64,000 bases of DNA. It comes from Symsagittifera roscoffensis. Lineage: Eukaryota > Xenacoelomorpha > Acoela > Convolutidae. The first letter of the stretch is position 1; each line of letters starts with the position of its first letter. Both the position numbers and the translations under genes were made by a program. This document shows positions 1 to 45,671 of the stretch, in pieces. Below the pieces are notes generated by a model. It ran no database searches. It was not told where the DNA came from and saw only the letters and a list, made by a program, of their open reading frames with translations. The DNA lies in the NCBI RefSeq assembly GCF_963678635.1, contig NC_087065.1, positions 9,314,267 through 9,378,266 of the forward strand, written 5' to 3'.

Positions 1-136
1 GCTCAACCAAATTCACTTGAAAAAAGCAGCTATGTTGCCATTTCTTTGAGTTCTTTGACACACCTCCAATACTGCTGGCTTCGTTTGACAATAAGCAATT
101 TGCAATCAATGGTTTATGTGACTGCTCTTTTTACAG
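1..136 (+). other. Intron segment of the upstream TRPC4AP-like gene
   Basis: Non-coding sequence ending in the splice acceptor AG at 135-136. Bases about 30-105 resemble the 3' end of the interspersed repeat found in the p110 introns (a 'gagttctttgac' stretch followed by a degraded CAACTGTCTGTTGGC motif). That repeat family is therefore not confined to the p110 gene. Confidence 0.5.
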
Positions 137-551
137 GTGTATTAACGTGGATACCCTGACACAGGACAATGTGTCGTGTCTGAATACAGCCCTGGTGATT
201 CTCCTCTTTGCCAAAGACAGAGGTCAACTGCCGCTGTATCTGGAGGCGCTGCAGGAAGTGGAGATGAGCAGTCCGAGGGATTGTCAGCTGACGTTCTACT
301 TTGAAAATATGATGCAGCTGTGCAAGTTCTGGAAGAGGTACGTTCTCGATAACTTGATAAAAACAGACCCCTCGTAGATTTAAGATCTGCAAGAGTTTGT
401 TGTCAAGTGTTTTCAACTTTAAAAATGTACTAAATACCGAACAGGTTGAAGCATTTTGCCTGTCACATTAATCTGATTGGTCTAAAAAATAAAAATGATA
501 GAAAAACTTGATTGGAATGTTATAGAAAAATGATTACCATTTTCACTGGAA

Positions 552-585
<34 letters not shown>

Positions 586-2593
586 ATATTTATCGAATGA
601 CATGTTTTTCGTACTCATAAGGCGCAATGTTTAAGAAATGCCACCGAGCTCAACGTTTAAGAAGGCTTAAATCAGAAAGTTTAAGAGTCATTTAGAGCAG
701 CCATTGAATATTCTAGAGTCTTTTTGAAAAAATTCCGGAACTTCGTAAAAACGAACTCAATTCAACTGCAAGGCTAAAAGGTACCTGCCTTTTTGTTGTC
801 CAAAATTTTGCGTTTACGGGTTTATTTCACTCTTTTTTTCAGTAAACGGATTTATATCAGTCGAATCAACTAAAAACAACGACCACCATGCTTAGAAAAA
901 TTAACTTTAGCAAATCGATTTGCGGTCTATGAATTAACTTGAAATATTTTAAAGTTACAAAATAAAATAAAATTAGAAAACTTAAAATTTTTGCGAGCTG
1001 TTTAAGTCTATGAAATACCTTATTTCAAAGTTTCAGAGCTGGCATAGCTTGCATAGAAAAACTAAACTTCTCGCGAACATGATTCACTCTATGAAAAATT
1101 TTGAAATAAAAAACATTGCAACGTTTTTGTAGCTTGCATAGGAAATTTATACGTTTTCGCAAAATTATTAGGTCTAAGAAACAAATTAGAGTTTTTCCAT
1201 AGTTCATCCCACGACTATTTTCCTCAGAAAAGCTTTTCGAGAAACGATTCGGTCTAACAACTAACTTGAAGTACTTCAAAGCTTCATCGATTGAATGGCT
1301 TCAATAGAAAACCTGTATTTTTTTTGCCATCATAAAATAAATTTTGAAGTTTCATTGCTAGAATGACTTGCGTAGGAAAACGTTAACTTCTCGGAAAATT
1401 TAATTTTTGCGGCAAACGATTCACTGCGTGAAAGAATTTAAATGATAATGTTTATTAGTTTGAATGTTCTGCTTAAAAAAAGATTGTTTCTCGAACTGAT
1501 TCGCTCTATGAAGCAACTTGAAATATTTCAAAGTTTCGACACTTGAAAGGTTTCAATAGAATACCTTTAACTTTTTTCATCTGATTCCCTTCGTGAATTA
1601 GCTCGAAAAATTTGAAGTTTCATTGCTTGAATAGTTCGCTTAGGAAAAATGTTTTTTTTTGTAAACTGATTTGGTCTATAACCTAACTTGAAATAGTTTA
1701 AAATTTCATAGCTTTAATTGCCTGCCTATAATAAAATAACGTTTATCGAACTAATTTGGTCTAGGAAATAACTTGAAATGTTCCACAGCTTGAAAAGCTT
1801 TCTAAAAAAACTCGCGAACCGATTCGCGTTCTATGAAATAACTTGAAATACATCAAACTTCCAGAGCTGGAGTTACTCGTTTAGAAAACTTCAACTTTTC
1901 GCGAACTGATTTTCAGTCTATTAAATAACTTGAACAGTTTTTCGCGAACTGATTCAGTTTATGAAATAAGTATATCAAAATTTCAGAGCTGGAATTACTT
2001 GCCTAGAAAAACTTTTCGCGAACAGATTTAGTCTATATGAAATAACCTGAAAACTTTCAAAGTTTCATTGCTGGTATAGCTTGCTGAAGAAAAACTCAAA
2101 CTACTCGGAAAAAACGTTCGTTCTATAAAAACAACTTGAATTGTTCAGATTTGATATCGATTAGTTACCTTATTAATTCAAACTTCAATTTTGTGAGGAC
2201 TGATTCGTTTCATGAATTAACTTAAAGTATTTCAAAGTTTCGTAATTTGAATAGCTTGCTTAGAAAATCTTGAGTAGCTCATAGGAGATTGATCATAGGA
2301 GACACGCTTGCTAGTTTTTTTTTATTCGCCTGACCTTTTGGCATTCGCTGAAGAGTTTTCCGTAGGAAGTATTGCCTTGGAGAGATGCATAATTTTTTCT
2401 GTGTCTTTGCTGCAGGCATTACCAACCCAACGGACAAGACGTCAAATGTCTGGTGGAGGGATCCGGGATTGAGTTCAGTCGCTGGCTCGGCTGTGTAGAC
2501 ACCCTTTCCTCCACAGACCCCAATTGCAATACATCTCTCTCATTCTACTCACCCAAACTCCTCATTCGACAGGAGTCGCTGAACAGTTTGTGA
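137..2593 (+). CDS. TRPC4AP: 3' end of a TRPC4AP/TRUSS-like gene (exons 137-337 and 2416-2593)
   Basis: Seen: two exons with good splice sites. Exon 137-337 follows an acceptor AG and ends before a gtacgt donor. Exon 2416-2593 follows ttgctgcag and ends at TGA 2591-2593. The split codon AG|G rejoins in frame, giving about 125 residues. The protein carries the motif FWKRHY, then a Cys-x-x-x-Gly-Ser-Gly-Ile-x-Phe-x-x-Trp stretch. Known, from memory of the family: human TRPC4AP ends with a similar block (FWQ-HYLH, a CISF-W motif), and the block before it (Leu-Ser/Cys-Leu-Asn-Thr, then a run ending in YL) also looks similar. TRPC4AP is a scaffold for TNF-receptor and TRPC-channel signalling and a substrate receptor of a DDB1-CUL4 ubiquitin ligase. 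Inferred: this is its C-terminus; the 5' part lies outside the window. The gene reads head-to-tail into the p110 gene, about 1 kb apart. The exon structure is firm; the family name is moderate because no alignment was run. Confidence 0.55.
552..585. repeat. ATCT tetranucleotide microsatellite
   Basis: About eight perfect ATCT units in the intron of the TRPC4AP-like gene, decaying into a TA-rich tail. Confidence 0.95.
890..2290 (+). repeat. Degenerate tandem repeat, about 70-100 bp units, filling the intron
   Basis: The intron 338-2415 is largely made of diverged head-to-tail copies of one unit. The recurring order is a 'cgcgaactgattc' block, then 'tctatgaaataacttgaa', then 'atttcaaagtttcagagct', then 'gaatagcttgcttagaaaa' and back to a 'cttcaacttttcgcg' block. 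I can follow well over ten copies with many indels, so unit length is uneven. No coding potential is visible. This is an old array unlike the nearly uniform 76-bp satellite further right. Confidence 0.75.
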
Positions 2594-3588
2594 TTACGTA
2601 ACCAACGTGAGAGATTGCGTCATAATTGTAGCATAAGCGTTACGGCATTCTAGCGACATGCTGAAGTCATACGGATACTATTCCGACACAAAACTCTTTT
2701 GAAACTCACGTCGGCTGAAGAAGAAACAAAAAGAAGCAACGAAACACCTTTCGAGATTGTTTCTTAGTTAGCCTTTCTTTCGCTTAAACTGCAAGCTAAA
2801 ACTCACTTGAGGATGAAAAACCACTAATAATTTGGTGAAAAACTTTAACTTAAATTTGACTGCAGGTGCTTCAGTTGATCAAGAGTAATTTAGTTAGATT
2901 AATTTAGACGCATATCAGTGTGCTGGTTTTTAGTTTTCTGGTTGGTATAAAAGCAAAGTCGTTTAGTAATGAGTTTTTGACTAAATTGTATTTGAATCTG
3001 GATAAATCTTACGTCTTCTCATTAAGAAAAATAGTTACGGGATCTCTTAAACAATCCTTTCTATGTAACCTGGTAAAAAATGTCCATAGCTGTAAAGGAC
3101 TAATTCTATAGTACCTCTCTATTGCAAAGTGAGATTTGTCACCGAGTTAAGTATTCGCTTATGAACTGGTCCTTAGATTCAGATTGATGGTTTTAGATAT
3201 CGGAAATATTAAATAGTAAAATTATTACGGTATACTAATTTATTTGTTTTTCAGTTATTCGAATGATTTATTTCCAGCTGTGCCTCTTAAACGTCTCTCC
3301 GTGAGATGTGCATTGGCACTGCATATTCAATAAACGACAGGACAGTAACTCAGCTGGAGCGAAAAAGCAGAGTAGTGCCTCTGAACAACAAAGCCAACGG
3401 CCCCATCCCTCGCAATAAATACCGCCATTCGTCTGTCTTTCTATCCGTTCTGAGTTTATTTTGATCAAAACGATAACTCGGTCTGCATTTTAGTTGATAG
3501 CTTTACCATTTAGGCTTCATTTTGTTTTGATTGCTGCATTTATTGGCTGTTATTTTGCATCATATTATGTAATGTGTAAGTGGAAATT
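2594..3588 (+). other. Intergenic region between the TRPC4AP-like gene and the p110 gene
   Basis: No open frame looks coding. It should hold the 3' UTR of the upstream gene and the promoter and 5' UTR of the p110 gene. AATAAA signals at 3329-3334 and 3414-3419 could serve the upstream gene, but they lie within 260 bp of the p110 start, so assignment is uncertain. I see no convincing TATA box. The stretch 3280-3440 is less AT-rich than its surroundings. Confidence 0.4.
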
Positions 3589-35903
<32,315 letters not shown>

Positions 35904-36700
35904 CATCACCCTATTTGGACCACCAAACCCTCACGTGTCTACCCTAAAGTGTACCCTACTTTCGAAGAAATTTAAGAGCAGAGTCCTTAATGAAGGTTTG
36001 TTAGTTCACGCTTACATTGGCTCCGTGAGAAGTTTTGATCATTGAATTGAAACGTCAATGAATACTTTAAAATTAAGGATTTTTTATCATCATGTTTTAT
36101 GATTGTATCGAGCAGTTTTTGAAAATTACATTTTGCCTAAAAAACTTTTAAAATGTCCAAATTTGGTTTCTGTGTCTTAGGTGAACAGATAAAACGGTGA
36201 CCAGATTTGACGAGAGCTCAGAGCAGATGTTTTTGATGAGCTGACAGAAAGCTTTGTGTGCTATGAGACCATGACATGAAACTTGCTTTTTGAAACTAAA
36301 TTCTTTAATTTATCTATTCGTTGTTTTTGACAGATTCTCTTTTTTGATATTTATGTACCTCCTAGTGCCATTGTAATTAATACTGGTGACTGCAGAATGT
36401 ATTGAAATGATAATTATGCACGAATCATCCATGTTTTTTTTAATTTGGTCAAACTTATGGTTTTTGAATTAGTTTCAGTTCTATTAGTGGTCATCAGTGT
36501 TTTTTTGCTAGTGCAAATTCAAACTCTGAAGTCTCTCAAGTCATTTTGTTCAATTTCTTTGCAGATTTTTGCTAAATTTTACTTAAGTATTCGATGATTT
36601 AATTTTAATTTTCAATTTGAACTTCTGATATTAGTTGATTCGATGAAAAGATTAATTTTGTACAATATTTTTATAATAAACTTTTGAAATTTATTGTCAG
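35904..36700 (+). other. p110 3' UTR with candidate poly(A) signal
   Basis: AT-rich, no coding frame. AATAAA at 36675-36680 is a plausible polyadenylation signal about 770 bp after the stop codon. Confidence 0.6.
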
Positions 36701-38015
36701 ACAGTAGAAGAAGAGTGTATTGATGATTGATGATAGAAACCGAAGTAGACATATCGGGTGCGACTGTATGAACTTTATTATTGCAAAGTATTGCTGTTCC
36801 AACCCCCTTCCTCCAAAGGGTATGGTTTTTTCCACCCGATTTTAGATACTCCAGGACAGCCCATTAAGTGTCAAATGAGGTATGATTTGTGATTCCGTTG
36901 AGTTCTTAACTTTATTTCATCTTTGAAATAATTTTCTAATTGAATTCTTTCAGCCTACAAAAATTTAAACGAAAGTACCCAAGAACAGTTTTCTCGACTC
37001 GTGTTTCATATTTTTGTTTCATAACTACGCTTGTTGTTACATTAATAGTTTATTTTTCAATCGGTATAAAAACTCAACAAAAACGGTTCAATTTCAGTAT
37101 GTGCGCTGCTCTAATTCTATCCGCTTTTTTTGTGGTCGGTATCTTAGAAGCAGCAAAGTATGGCCCATTTGTGAATACATTAGACAAGGGATCTCTGGGA
37201 GTCAAGGGTTCGGATCGCTGAGATTTTTTTCTACTGCTCATTTTTGTACTTTTTGGTTGTGATACGCCAGGGTGTTGCAGCTGGGCACTAGATTTTCTGC
37301 CGTGTAACAATTTTGTTAGCAAAGGTAATTTTAAAAGGCAGTTCGAAATGGTAGTATTGAAAATATGCATTTTAACTTGTTTTGCCTCTATAGAGCTCGT
37401 GCTTGCTCTGTAAGCAGTAGATGCATGATCTTTCCGTTGATTCTTTCACTGAAAATCTTGCAGCTGTTTTTCTGCTTGTTAAGTATCTGCTTCAATTCTG
37501 TCGGCTTATTCACCTAATGTTTCTTTTCTTTTAGATACCGGTCGGTTTTTGATTGAACTTCGACAAAGTTTTTGTTTGCAACTTCACTTCTCCAATCCTC
37601 TTTTGAAAGGGTTTAAAAAGCGACTTTTTCGGACTTTTTGCTTTTCAAAAAAACTTTGTTCGAATGTTTTTCTTTGATATTTTTTAAGCTGCCTTATGTT
37701 CTTATCATAGTTTTTTGGCGATGGTAATTGATAAAAGTTCATGCTCAGTTTTCTTGGAATAATTTTATCAGTTTTTTCATCAAATGATTTTAAACTTAGC
37801 GTAAGTGCTTTCTTGCCTATCTTTTTTTTGTAAAACTAACTTTTTCAAGCAATAGACTCGGGCTTAAAGTGTCTTAAAAACTATCAGATCACAAAATTAA
37901 AGTTTTTATCTTAATTTTGCTCGTGTCAGATTTTTTAAAAATAATAACTAAATTTTTTCACTAACTATTTTCCTCTAAATCTTTAAAATTACTTTTTCTC
38001 GATTTTCATTCAAAT
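36701..38015. other. Intergenic AT-rich DNA
   Basis: No gene seen. The frame at about 36940-37221 would encode a hydrophobic stretch but lacks an ATG start and homology. A GGGTTCGGATC followed by a T-run near 37207-37230 looks weakly like a B box plus terminator; no A box was found. Confidence 0.4.
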
Positions 38016-40760
38016 TTAATCAGGTTAATGCTATGTAAAATTTTCATATTTTACCCACCAAAAGTTTCTGCTAGCAAAAAGTGAAATAAACAGCACATGG
38101 ATAATTTTTTTGTGTCATTTTGTTTCGATGTAACTTTTGGCTAGTTGTCATTTTTTTTACCTCATGATTTCTACAATTTTTTGTTGCAAATCGAATCAAG
38201 TTAATGGCACGGCGAGCTGGCGAAAAAATACAAGCAAAGATGATTTTATTTTCTGATTTTTTACACAAGCATAGCTTCTGTTATAGTATGAACTATCTTT
38301 TTTTTCCCAACAAAGTCGCAAATATTGTTGCGACGCAGATATTGTTGAAAGAAAACATGTTCGTTTTAATCAGTACCAGCTATTCAGTACAGCCAATGCT
38401 TAAGATATTACTACCGGCTAATATTGTTTGTAGATTTAATGGCGGAGATTAAATCCGTCATGAAATCGTTCCAAATTGATTAAGGGAAACTTATTTTAAA
38501 TCTCAATTTAAAAAAATATTCATTTTTTTTATTACATTCATTTTTTTCATGTTATTACTGCTCCGTAGACTGCTGTATAAATCGAGGCATGCTAGTTGGT
38601 AAATTTCTTTTTATATCAAGTTGAATACTATTGCTAATGCGTCAATTGGCGTGCGTCACTTAAGAATTTTTGTAGACTCAAAGTTTTACTCATTAAAATT
38701 TCCCAGTAGCGTTATCGGTTATTTTTTGTTTGTGTAGGCGAAGTGAAATTTTGCTTCTATTGAGAAGTATCGCGTTGGGATTCTTTTGACTTTTTTTCTC
38801 GGTTCAATGGGCGTCTACCCATACTTTGTCTGCATAGTTGCCGCTAAATTAGTTCTTTTGATGATAATTCAAAGATGGCCTTTGTGTTTTGCCACAAGTT
38901 GTCAAGTTAATGAGTTAAATTGAGACAAACGAATAGAAATTTTGGTGTTTTTTTTGGGCCTGTTTTCATGGTTTTCTAGGGCTCTGTGGCGTTTTTTTTA
39001 TTTCAAGCTTTTAAAGATCAGCTCCACTTCTGTGTAGTAAAACGAATGAAAGAGTAAAAAATAACAAAAGAAGCGTTATATGTTCATAGATTTGATAATT
39101 CATAAACGAGCAAGAATGCAAACAACCGTTTTTGAGAAATTTGTCAGAATTACAGAATTGAAGTATATTTAACAGTTAAGTGAGTTCTCCAAGAAAAATT
39201 GGCTATTTGTACATTGCTTATTTTGAAAACTTTGTTTCACGCTGATGCGAGTTATTTTCAATTATGAATTCCTGTATTTCACATTTCCTGGATTTCAATC
39301 AAAAATTGTAAAAAAAAACTGACAACAAGTTCTCTTCACTCTATTAAGCGTTCTAGCTTTTCTTATGCTGAAGTTTTTTTTTAATCTTCCTTGACATTTT
39401 TTAAGATTTAATCTTCCTTCTCAAACAGCAAAAGGCCTGCTCACAAAAATTTCTATTGTTGTTCATTCTTAAGTTTAGTTGTGCAATCTATAATCAAACT
39501 TAATAATATTTCGATTATAGACCATAAAATTAGAGTACGATTTAATTTAAATTTATAAATTGCAGTATAAAGTGAATCCAGTTTTTTTTTAAAATTCTAC
39601 AATCCATTTTTTATTTTAGTTACTCGAAATTGCTATAAAAAGACAAAAACAGAATTCTCAGCAGAAAGCTGAAGATTCAAAATTAAGTTTTTCCGAACCT
39701 TTTTAGTGTTTTTTTTTGTGATCTAATTTTTCAAATCCTTTTGTTTATTCAATGTTAACAATAATTCTTTGTTTTAGTTCTTTAGTACTTTTTCTACTCC
39801 CAATTAGACAACAAATTCTTGAATTGAAATTGAGGAAAAAGACAATATGATTTCGTTAATTCTAAAATGTGCATAATAAAACAAACTGAAAGCAACAAAA
39901 AAGCTTCAGAAAATAATTATTTTAAAAGTGTAATTGAAATATTTGTCTCAACAATTTTCAAACAAATCTAAAAATAAAGTGCAAATTGAAGCCTGAAATG
40001 GATATAACACTAATCAGATTAAAAAATTGTCTGCGTAGTTTTGGCTGAATTGTCTGCATACTTTTGGCTGAATTGTCTGAATTTGAAATCGGCTGAATTG
40101 TCTTTGGCCGAATTGTCTGGACGCGGATTGAAACACATATTTTGTAAGTTAGATAATTTGAAATTTTTATTTTGGAATGGACGAGCTAAACTTTTTCTTA
40201 GCTCAATAACGTACACAAGTAATGCGCTTCAGCTCGAAATTGTTGCTCACAATTTTCCAGGCTCACAATTTTCCAAGCGAAGCAACAGTTATGATCTGTC
40301 ACTTAAAAAATTTCAGATGTTTTTGGGTTAGTTTAATGGTTGGGTCATGTGAAGAATATTCCCCCTAAACATACCAAGTAGTCGCTCTGAAATTAACTGA
40401 AAAGTTCAGTCAGTAGGGCCGAAAAATGTACTATGCTCAAAAGTAAATTTTGCTCTAGTAAAAAATTTTTCCCGTTTTTTTAATTCATGGGAGAGACAGT
40501 CCACTATGTCCCAGTCGTTCTCTTCAAGAGTTAACTGCTTCAAGTAATCAGTTATTGAAAAATCGCTTTCGAATTTTTACTAGCAATAAAAACGTAATTT
40601 TTACTACACTGTTATCCTTGCAATTAACAAGGTTTTAGCAACCGATAAAAAACTTTTTTCTAGACTATCAATTAAAAAAATTCAAATCGTTAATGCTGAA
40701 AAACTTTTTTCTAGACTATCAATTAAAAAAAATTCAAATCGTTAATACTAAAACATCTAA
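38016..40760 (+). repeat. Repeat block related to the A and B copies and to 52.1-53.2 kb
   Basis: About 38016-38770 matches 41125-42170 (shared TGCTAGCAAA, GTTGCAAATCGAAT, CAGTACAGCCAATGCT, TTAATCCGTCAT pieces). About 38847-39050 matches 52130-52335 (TTCTTTTGATGATAATTCAA). About 39771-40745 matches 52345-53215 (AAAAAAGCTTCAGAAAATAA, CTCACAATTTTCCAAGCG). A 60-bp tandem duplication lies near 40645-40750. The block therefore belongs to a repeated unit larger than any single copy. No coding content. Confidence 0.75.
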
Positions 40761-41099
40761 AATTGCGTGAAACTTTTCTCGTGCTTTGAGAGTCACTTTA
40801 TTTTTCAGAAAAATATAGTTCATAGTGAGTATTAATATTGATTAGCTAATAAAAATGTCTTTGCTTCACATTGAAAATTTAGTTCCCGATTTAGCTTAAA
40901 CCTATTGTTACGACCATTGAAAATGGGGAGGAGTTTTCTATTCGGGTGTGTTTTATTTTTTTCGTTTGTTTCCCACGCAAAATCAGGTACCACAAATAAC
41001 CATTTTAAAAGTATTTATCTTAATTATGCTCGTATGTCCGATTTTTTTTAAATAAGATTTAAATTTTTTCACTAATTATTTTCCTCTAAATCTTTGAAA

Positions 41100-41786
41100 G
41101 AACTTTTTCTTGATTTCCACTCAACTTTAATCAGAGTAATGCTATGTAGAATTTTCATGTTCTACCGACCAAAAAATTCTGCTAGCAAAGAAACGTGAAA
41201 CAAACAGCACATATGGATAATTTTTTCGTGTGATTTTGTTTGGACGTAACTTTTAGCTAGTTGTGTTTTTTTACCTCATGATGTCTACAATTTTTGTTGC
41301 AAATCGAATAAAATTAACAGCATGCGAGTTTGCGAAAAAAACAAGCAAAAAATGTTTTCATTTTCTGGTTTTTTCACAAACATAGCTTCTGTTACAGTCT
41401 TTTTTTCCAACAAAAGCGCAAATTTTGTTGCGACGCAGATTTTGTTGCAATAAAATTAGTTCGTTTTTATCAGTACCAGCATCTCAGTACAGCCAATGCT
41501 GAAGATATTTTTACCGACTAATATTGTTCCGACTTCCGTGCTCGGGATGGTTTTTTCTTCAGACAAATTTTGACTTTTCCACTAGCCATTTTGACGGATT
41601 TTTTATTGTCATTCAAAATTTTGTTGTTCTGAGCTTAAATTTGGAAAAATATTTCACCTGTGATCATTTTTGCTACAATTATGGAGTTTTAAAAAATGCC
41701 ATTTTGGCCAGTTTGAGACATTAACGCGCTATTTATTTCGCGCTATTAACGCGTAAGCGGAGACTTAATCCGTCATAGAAATCGTT
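41100..41786 (+). repeat. Second copy of the 38.0-38.5 kb block
   Basis: About 41125-41520 follows 38020-38420 closely. Next comes a 'gtgctcggg' T-run, 'cagacaaatttt' module (41536-41700) that recurs at about 44175, 45385, 56060, 57375 and 59550, and then a CGCGCTATTAACGCGTAAGC motif. Confidence 0.7.
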
Positions 41787-44700
41787 CCAAATTGATTAAG
41801 GGAAGCTTATCTGCCATAATTGACTAATTACTAGAAGCATAATTTATCATTTTGTTCTAAATATGGCGTGTGGGGTGATGATTTTCAGAAAAAATCTGAA
41901 ATTAAAAAAATATACATTTTTATTTTATAACATTCATTTTTTTCATGTTATTACTGCTCTCTAGACTGCTGTATAAATTGAGGCATGTTAGTCCGTAAAT
42001 TCCTTTTTTATTACGTTGAATGCTATTGCTAATGCGTCAATTGGAGTGCGTCACTTAAGAATTTTCGTAGACTCAAAGTTTTACTCATTAAATTTTTCCC
42101 AGTAGCGTTATCGGTCATGTTTTTGCTTGTGTAGGTGAAATGAAACTTCGCCTCTGTTAAGAAGTATCGCGTTTGGATTCTTTTGACTATTGGTCTCGGT
42201 TCAACGGGAATTTTAAGTCGTAATTTGATAAAGATTTAAAAAGTTGCTGAAATTTTTTACGGTTGTGAGAAAAAAACGGTTTGAAAGTTTTATTTTTTTG
42301 TCTTTTTTCGAGCTAGGAAAGCGATCGAGTAACGTTTGTGATATATTAAAGATTTCGAATTGGGATAAAACTATTTGAATTTGCTACAAGCAAAATTAAA
42401 TTTCAAAAAAACCGTATCTAACACAATTCTGGCAAAAGAAACAATTCGCAATTATTTAAAAATTTAGTGCAGAAAGTTGAAAGTTTGAAAAAAAGTTTTG
42501 AAAATGTTTTTTTTATCTTTTTTAATTATATCATTTTTGAAGACAATTGTAGTCGCCAGTGCGCAGATCGTTTAGTTCCTACGCTTTTGTATATTTATAT
42601 CATCACGCGACAAGAAAGACGCTAACTTGATGAAAAAATTTTTTTTTTCTGAGAATGTGGTCGGAACAACCCATGCTACTTGCAAATCAACCGGCAATCC
42701 TTTTTAAAAATTGTATTCTATTTTAAATTTTTGAGCTAATTTTGAACGTACTTTGATTGTTTCAATTTTTTACTTGGAGCTGATGAAAGGTAGTTTTCAC
42801 ATTTCAAACACGTTTTTCAAGTGGAGCACAGATTATGTTATCTGAATGTATTCACAAGCCACTGAACAAAAAATGTCTGATACCTTCAGTACGCAGAAGA
42901 TTCAGTTACTTCAAATCTCAGTGATTCAAGATACTATATTTCCTAATACTGCGATTGAAATGCACACTAGCAAATGCACACTAGAAATTTTTTCTTTGGA
43001 GCAATTGTTTGAAACTTTTATCTGGGTTTCTCATCAAGTCAGGTCCCAGCTTAAAATTTTTCCTCTGTGGTGCAAATATAACGCCTTTTTTGTTTTGGAT
43101 GATCAACGTTTGGATGATTAATGCGACTAAAAACGGTAATTTGCAAACAGTTTTTTTCTGCTCTAATTAATTTTTGAAGTTTTGCGTAACTGCTTAAAAC
43201 TTAAAGAATGGTTTACCGTAAAGTTAGCCTGCATTGGAGCCTTTTTTCAAGATAAAACTAAATTTTAAATAAATTTATTACCAGGATTGTTGCCAAAAAC
43301 TTTTGATAAGTAAGATAAAACAAAAAAAATGTTTTCTATTGCTATGAGAGCGAGCTCCAATGCTTTTCTCAGGTTTTCTTCAACAAAGAAGAATTTATGT
43401 CAATTCGAAAAAAAAAAGTTCTGTAAAATATAAAAGTGAGACAGCTTGACAAAGAATTTTGTTTTTGAGTTATATGAATTTTTCCTATTTTTCCATATAA
43501 GGTAATTAAAATTCCATATGCCCTGAAAAATTTTGTAAATATTCTGCAAAACGATCAGCATTTCAAGACTAAAATCAAAATATTTGATTCAAGCTAAAAC
43601 TCATGTTAAGACCACTACACATCCTTAGCAAAAACGCTCAAATCAAACAGATTATAAGAGAAACTGCATTTTTTTTGTTCAAAATGGTAATTTAACCATT
43701 TTTAGATTCCAAAAAATTGCAATTACTTATTACCATTAGATAATTTTTTTATTTTAGAATTTTTTTAAACTGTGAAATTATCTGTAGTTTGTTATGCAAA
43801 CATTTATTTCTTGACTTTAAAGTAAAGTTTTCATTAACTGATGTGCATCAATTTTAAATGGTGCAGGTCTTTGCTTCACCTGTGCTTTTGCTTTTGTAAT
43901 TTAGAATTGCAAATTAGCTCTGTCTCAAATTACATTTTTATGATTCAATTTTGCTCCGTTTTTGCACTGCAAAAGAAATTAGTGATTGTGTACGAAAAAG
44001 AACTTTCAAATTATGTGATGATGTAATTGAATGATACAAAAATACCCATTTTTTTTAAAAATCTGAGCTACAAGTGGGTAAGCTGCTATTCCAACCTCTC
44101 CCAAAATGATCCAAATTAGACAGAGGCAGTATAATTGGTAGTATTAATCCGATTTTTAAAAAACAGGGAACTCTTGTGCTCGGGGTGTTTTTTTTCAGAG
44201 CAAGTTTGCCTCTTTAACTAGCCATTTTTTGGTAATTTTTATTAGCATCTAAAACGTATAATTTTCTGTAGATTACTTTTAAACGTGATTTTCAAAAATA
44301 ACCTTGTCATAATTTTTTTTATTTTTAGTTTTTGTGAAAAGATTTTTTTTCTTTATTAAGTTATCCATAGACCTTTAAAAAGCAGCTGGAACATTTTAGA
44401 CTTTCCCTTGATACAAACAATTTTGCCAATACGCTACTAGACGCTAAGAAGATAACTTTTATCTTACTTTGCTCTCTGTTTTCAGATATTTACATATTTT
44501 TTTACGCTACATTTTCAGAAAAAACAAAACTAGACACTCTTATTTTGAATTATATCTCTTATTACTTCAATTGATGTTTCAAAAAATAATTTGAAGACGT
44601 TGAAGTGCAATTGGAACCTTTGGGGTGTTGCTGATAGGGAGCATTATTGTTTTGAATTGTGAAAGTAACAAGATAATTGGTAAAAAAATATGAATGCTCA

Positions 44701-45671
44701 TTTCATGTGATCAGAGAAAAGAATGCTACAATGATTATACAATTTCAAATTATTTGTCTGGTCCGCCCGCCTTTGTGTTTGCAACTTACCACAAACTGCC
44801 TATTATCAGTTTTTTGCTTAGTTTTATTAGAAATTATGCACACTTTAATTGTTCATAGAGTTGAGCCATGAACGGTTTTTCTCCTTTTGAAATTTGAATT
44901 GAAATTTGAAGACGTTTTTCAAATATTTCGTGGTTAACAAAAAACAAGGTTAACATGTTTAACACAAATGTTATTCATTTTTGTCTTACAGAAACAAGGC
45001 TAGTGAAAAAAAGCGGTTCAGCCATGAATCTACTTATCGAAAACCTTTCCTAGATGACAGAATGATTTCTGTGATTTTTTTTCATTTTGACGTCATCTTG
45101 CTGACGTTAGTATTATAACTTCCTGTAGCTAATCGGTAAAGGAGCTTCTCTGTAATTAAGATAACGTGCAGGCAAATCAAATTTTTTTAAATTTGGTTGC
45201 CTTCTGAACTTAAATTAGCAAAAAGGATTCAATTGCTTAGATCTTGCAGTGTTTTTAGGTGACATTTATTATTTTACTTCTGCTGTTCGAACTTAATCAG
45301 TTTTTCAATGAACTGAGTAATCACTTATTTATGCTCCAGCCATGGCGTTATTGTTCCGACTTTCGATACGGAAGTAACGGAATATTTGTGCTCGGGGTTG
45401 GTTTTTTTTCTTTAGACAAATTTCGACTTTTCAACTAGCCATTTTTGACGGAATTTTTTTTATATCATTCAAAATGTATTGCTGTCCCCAGCTCAAATTT
45501 GAAAAGATATTTCACCTGTGATTATTTTTTGTAAAGTTATGGGGGCTCAAAAATTGCAATTTTGGCTAATTTGGGACAATTAACGAGCGATATATTTCGC
45601 GCTATTAACGCGTAAGCGGAGAGTTAATCCGTCTTAAAATCGTTCCAAATTGGTTGAAAGAAGCTTATTTG

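Noticed and set aside
36940-37221. Hydrophobic 93-codon frame after the p110 gene
   Set aside because: No ATG at the start, no family resemblance, and a competing frame overlaps it. Hydrophobic stretches are common by chance in T-rich DNA.
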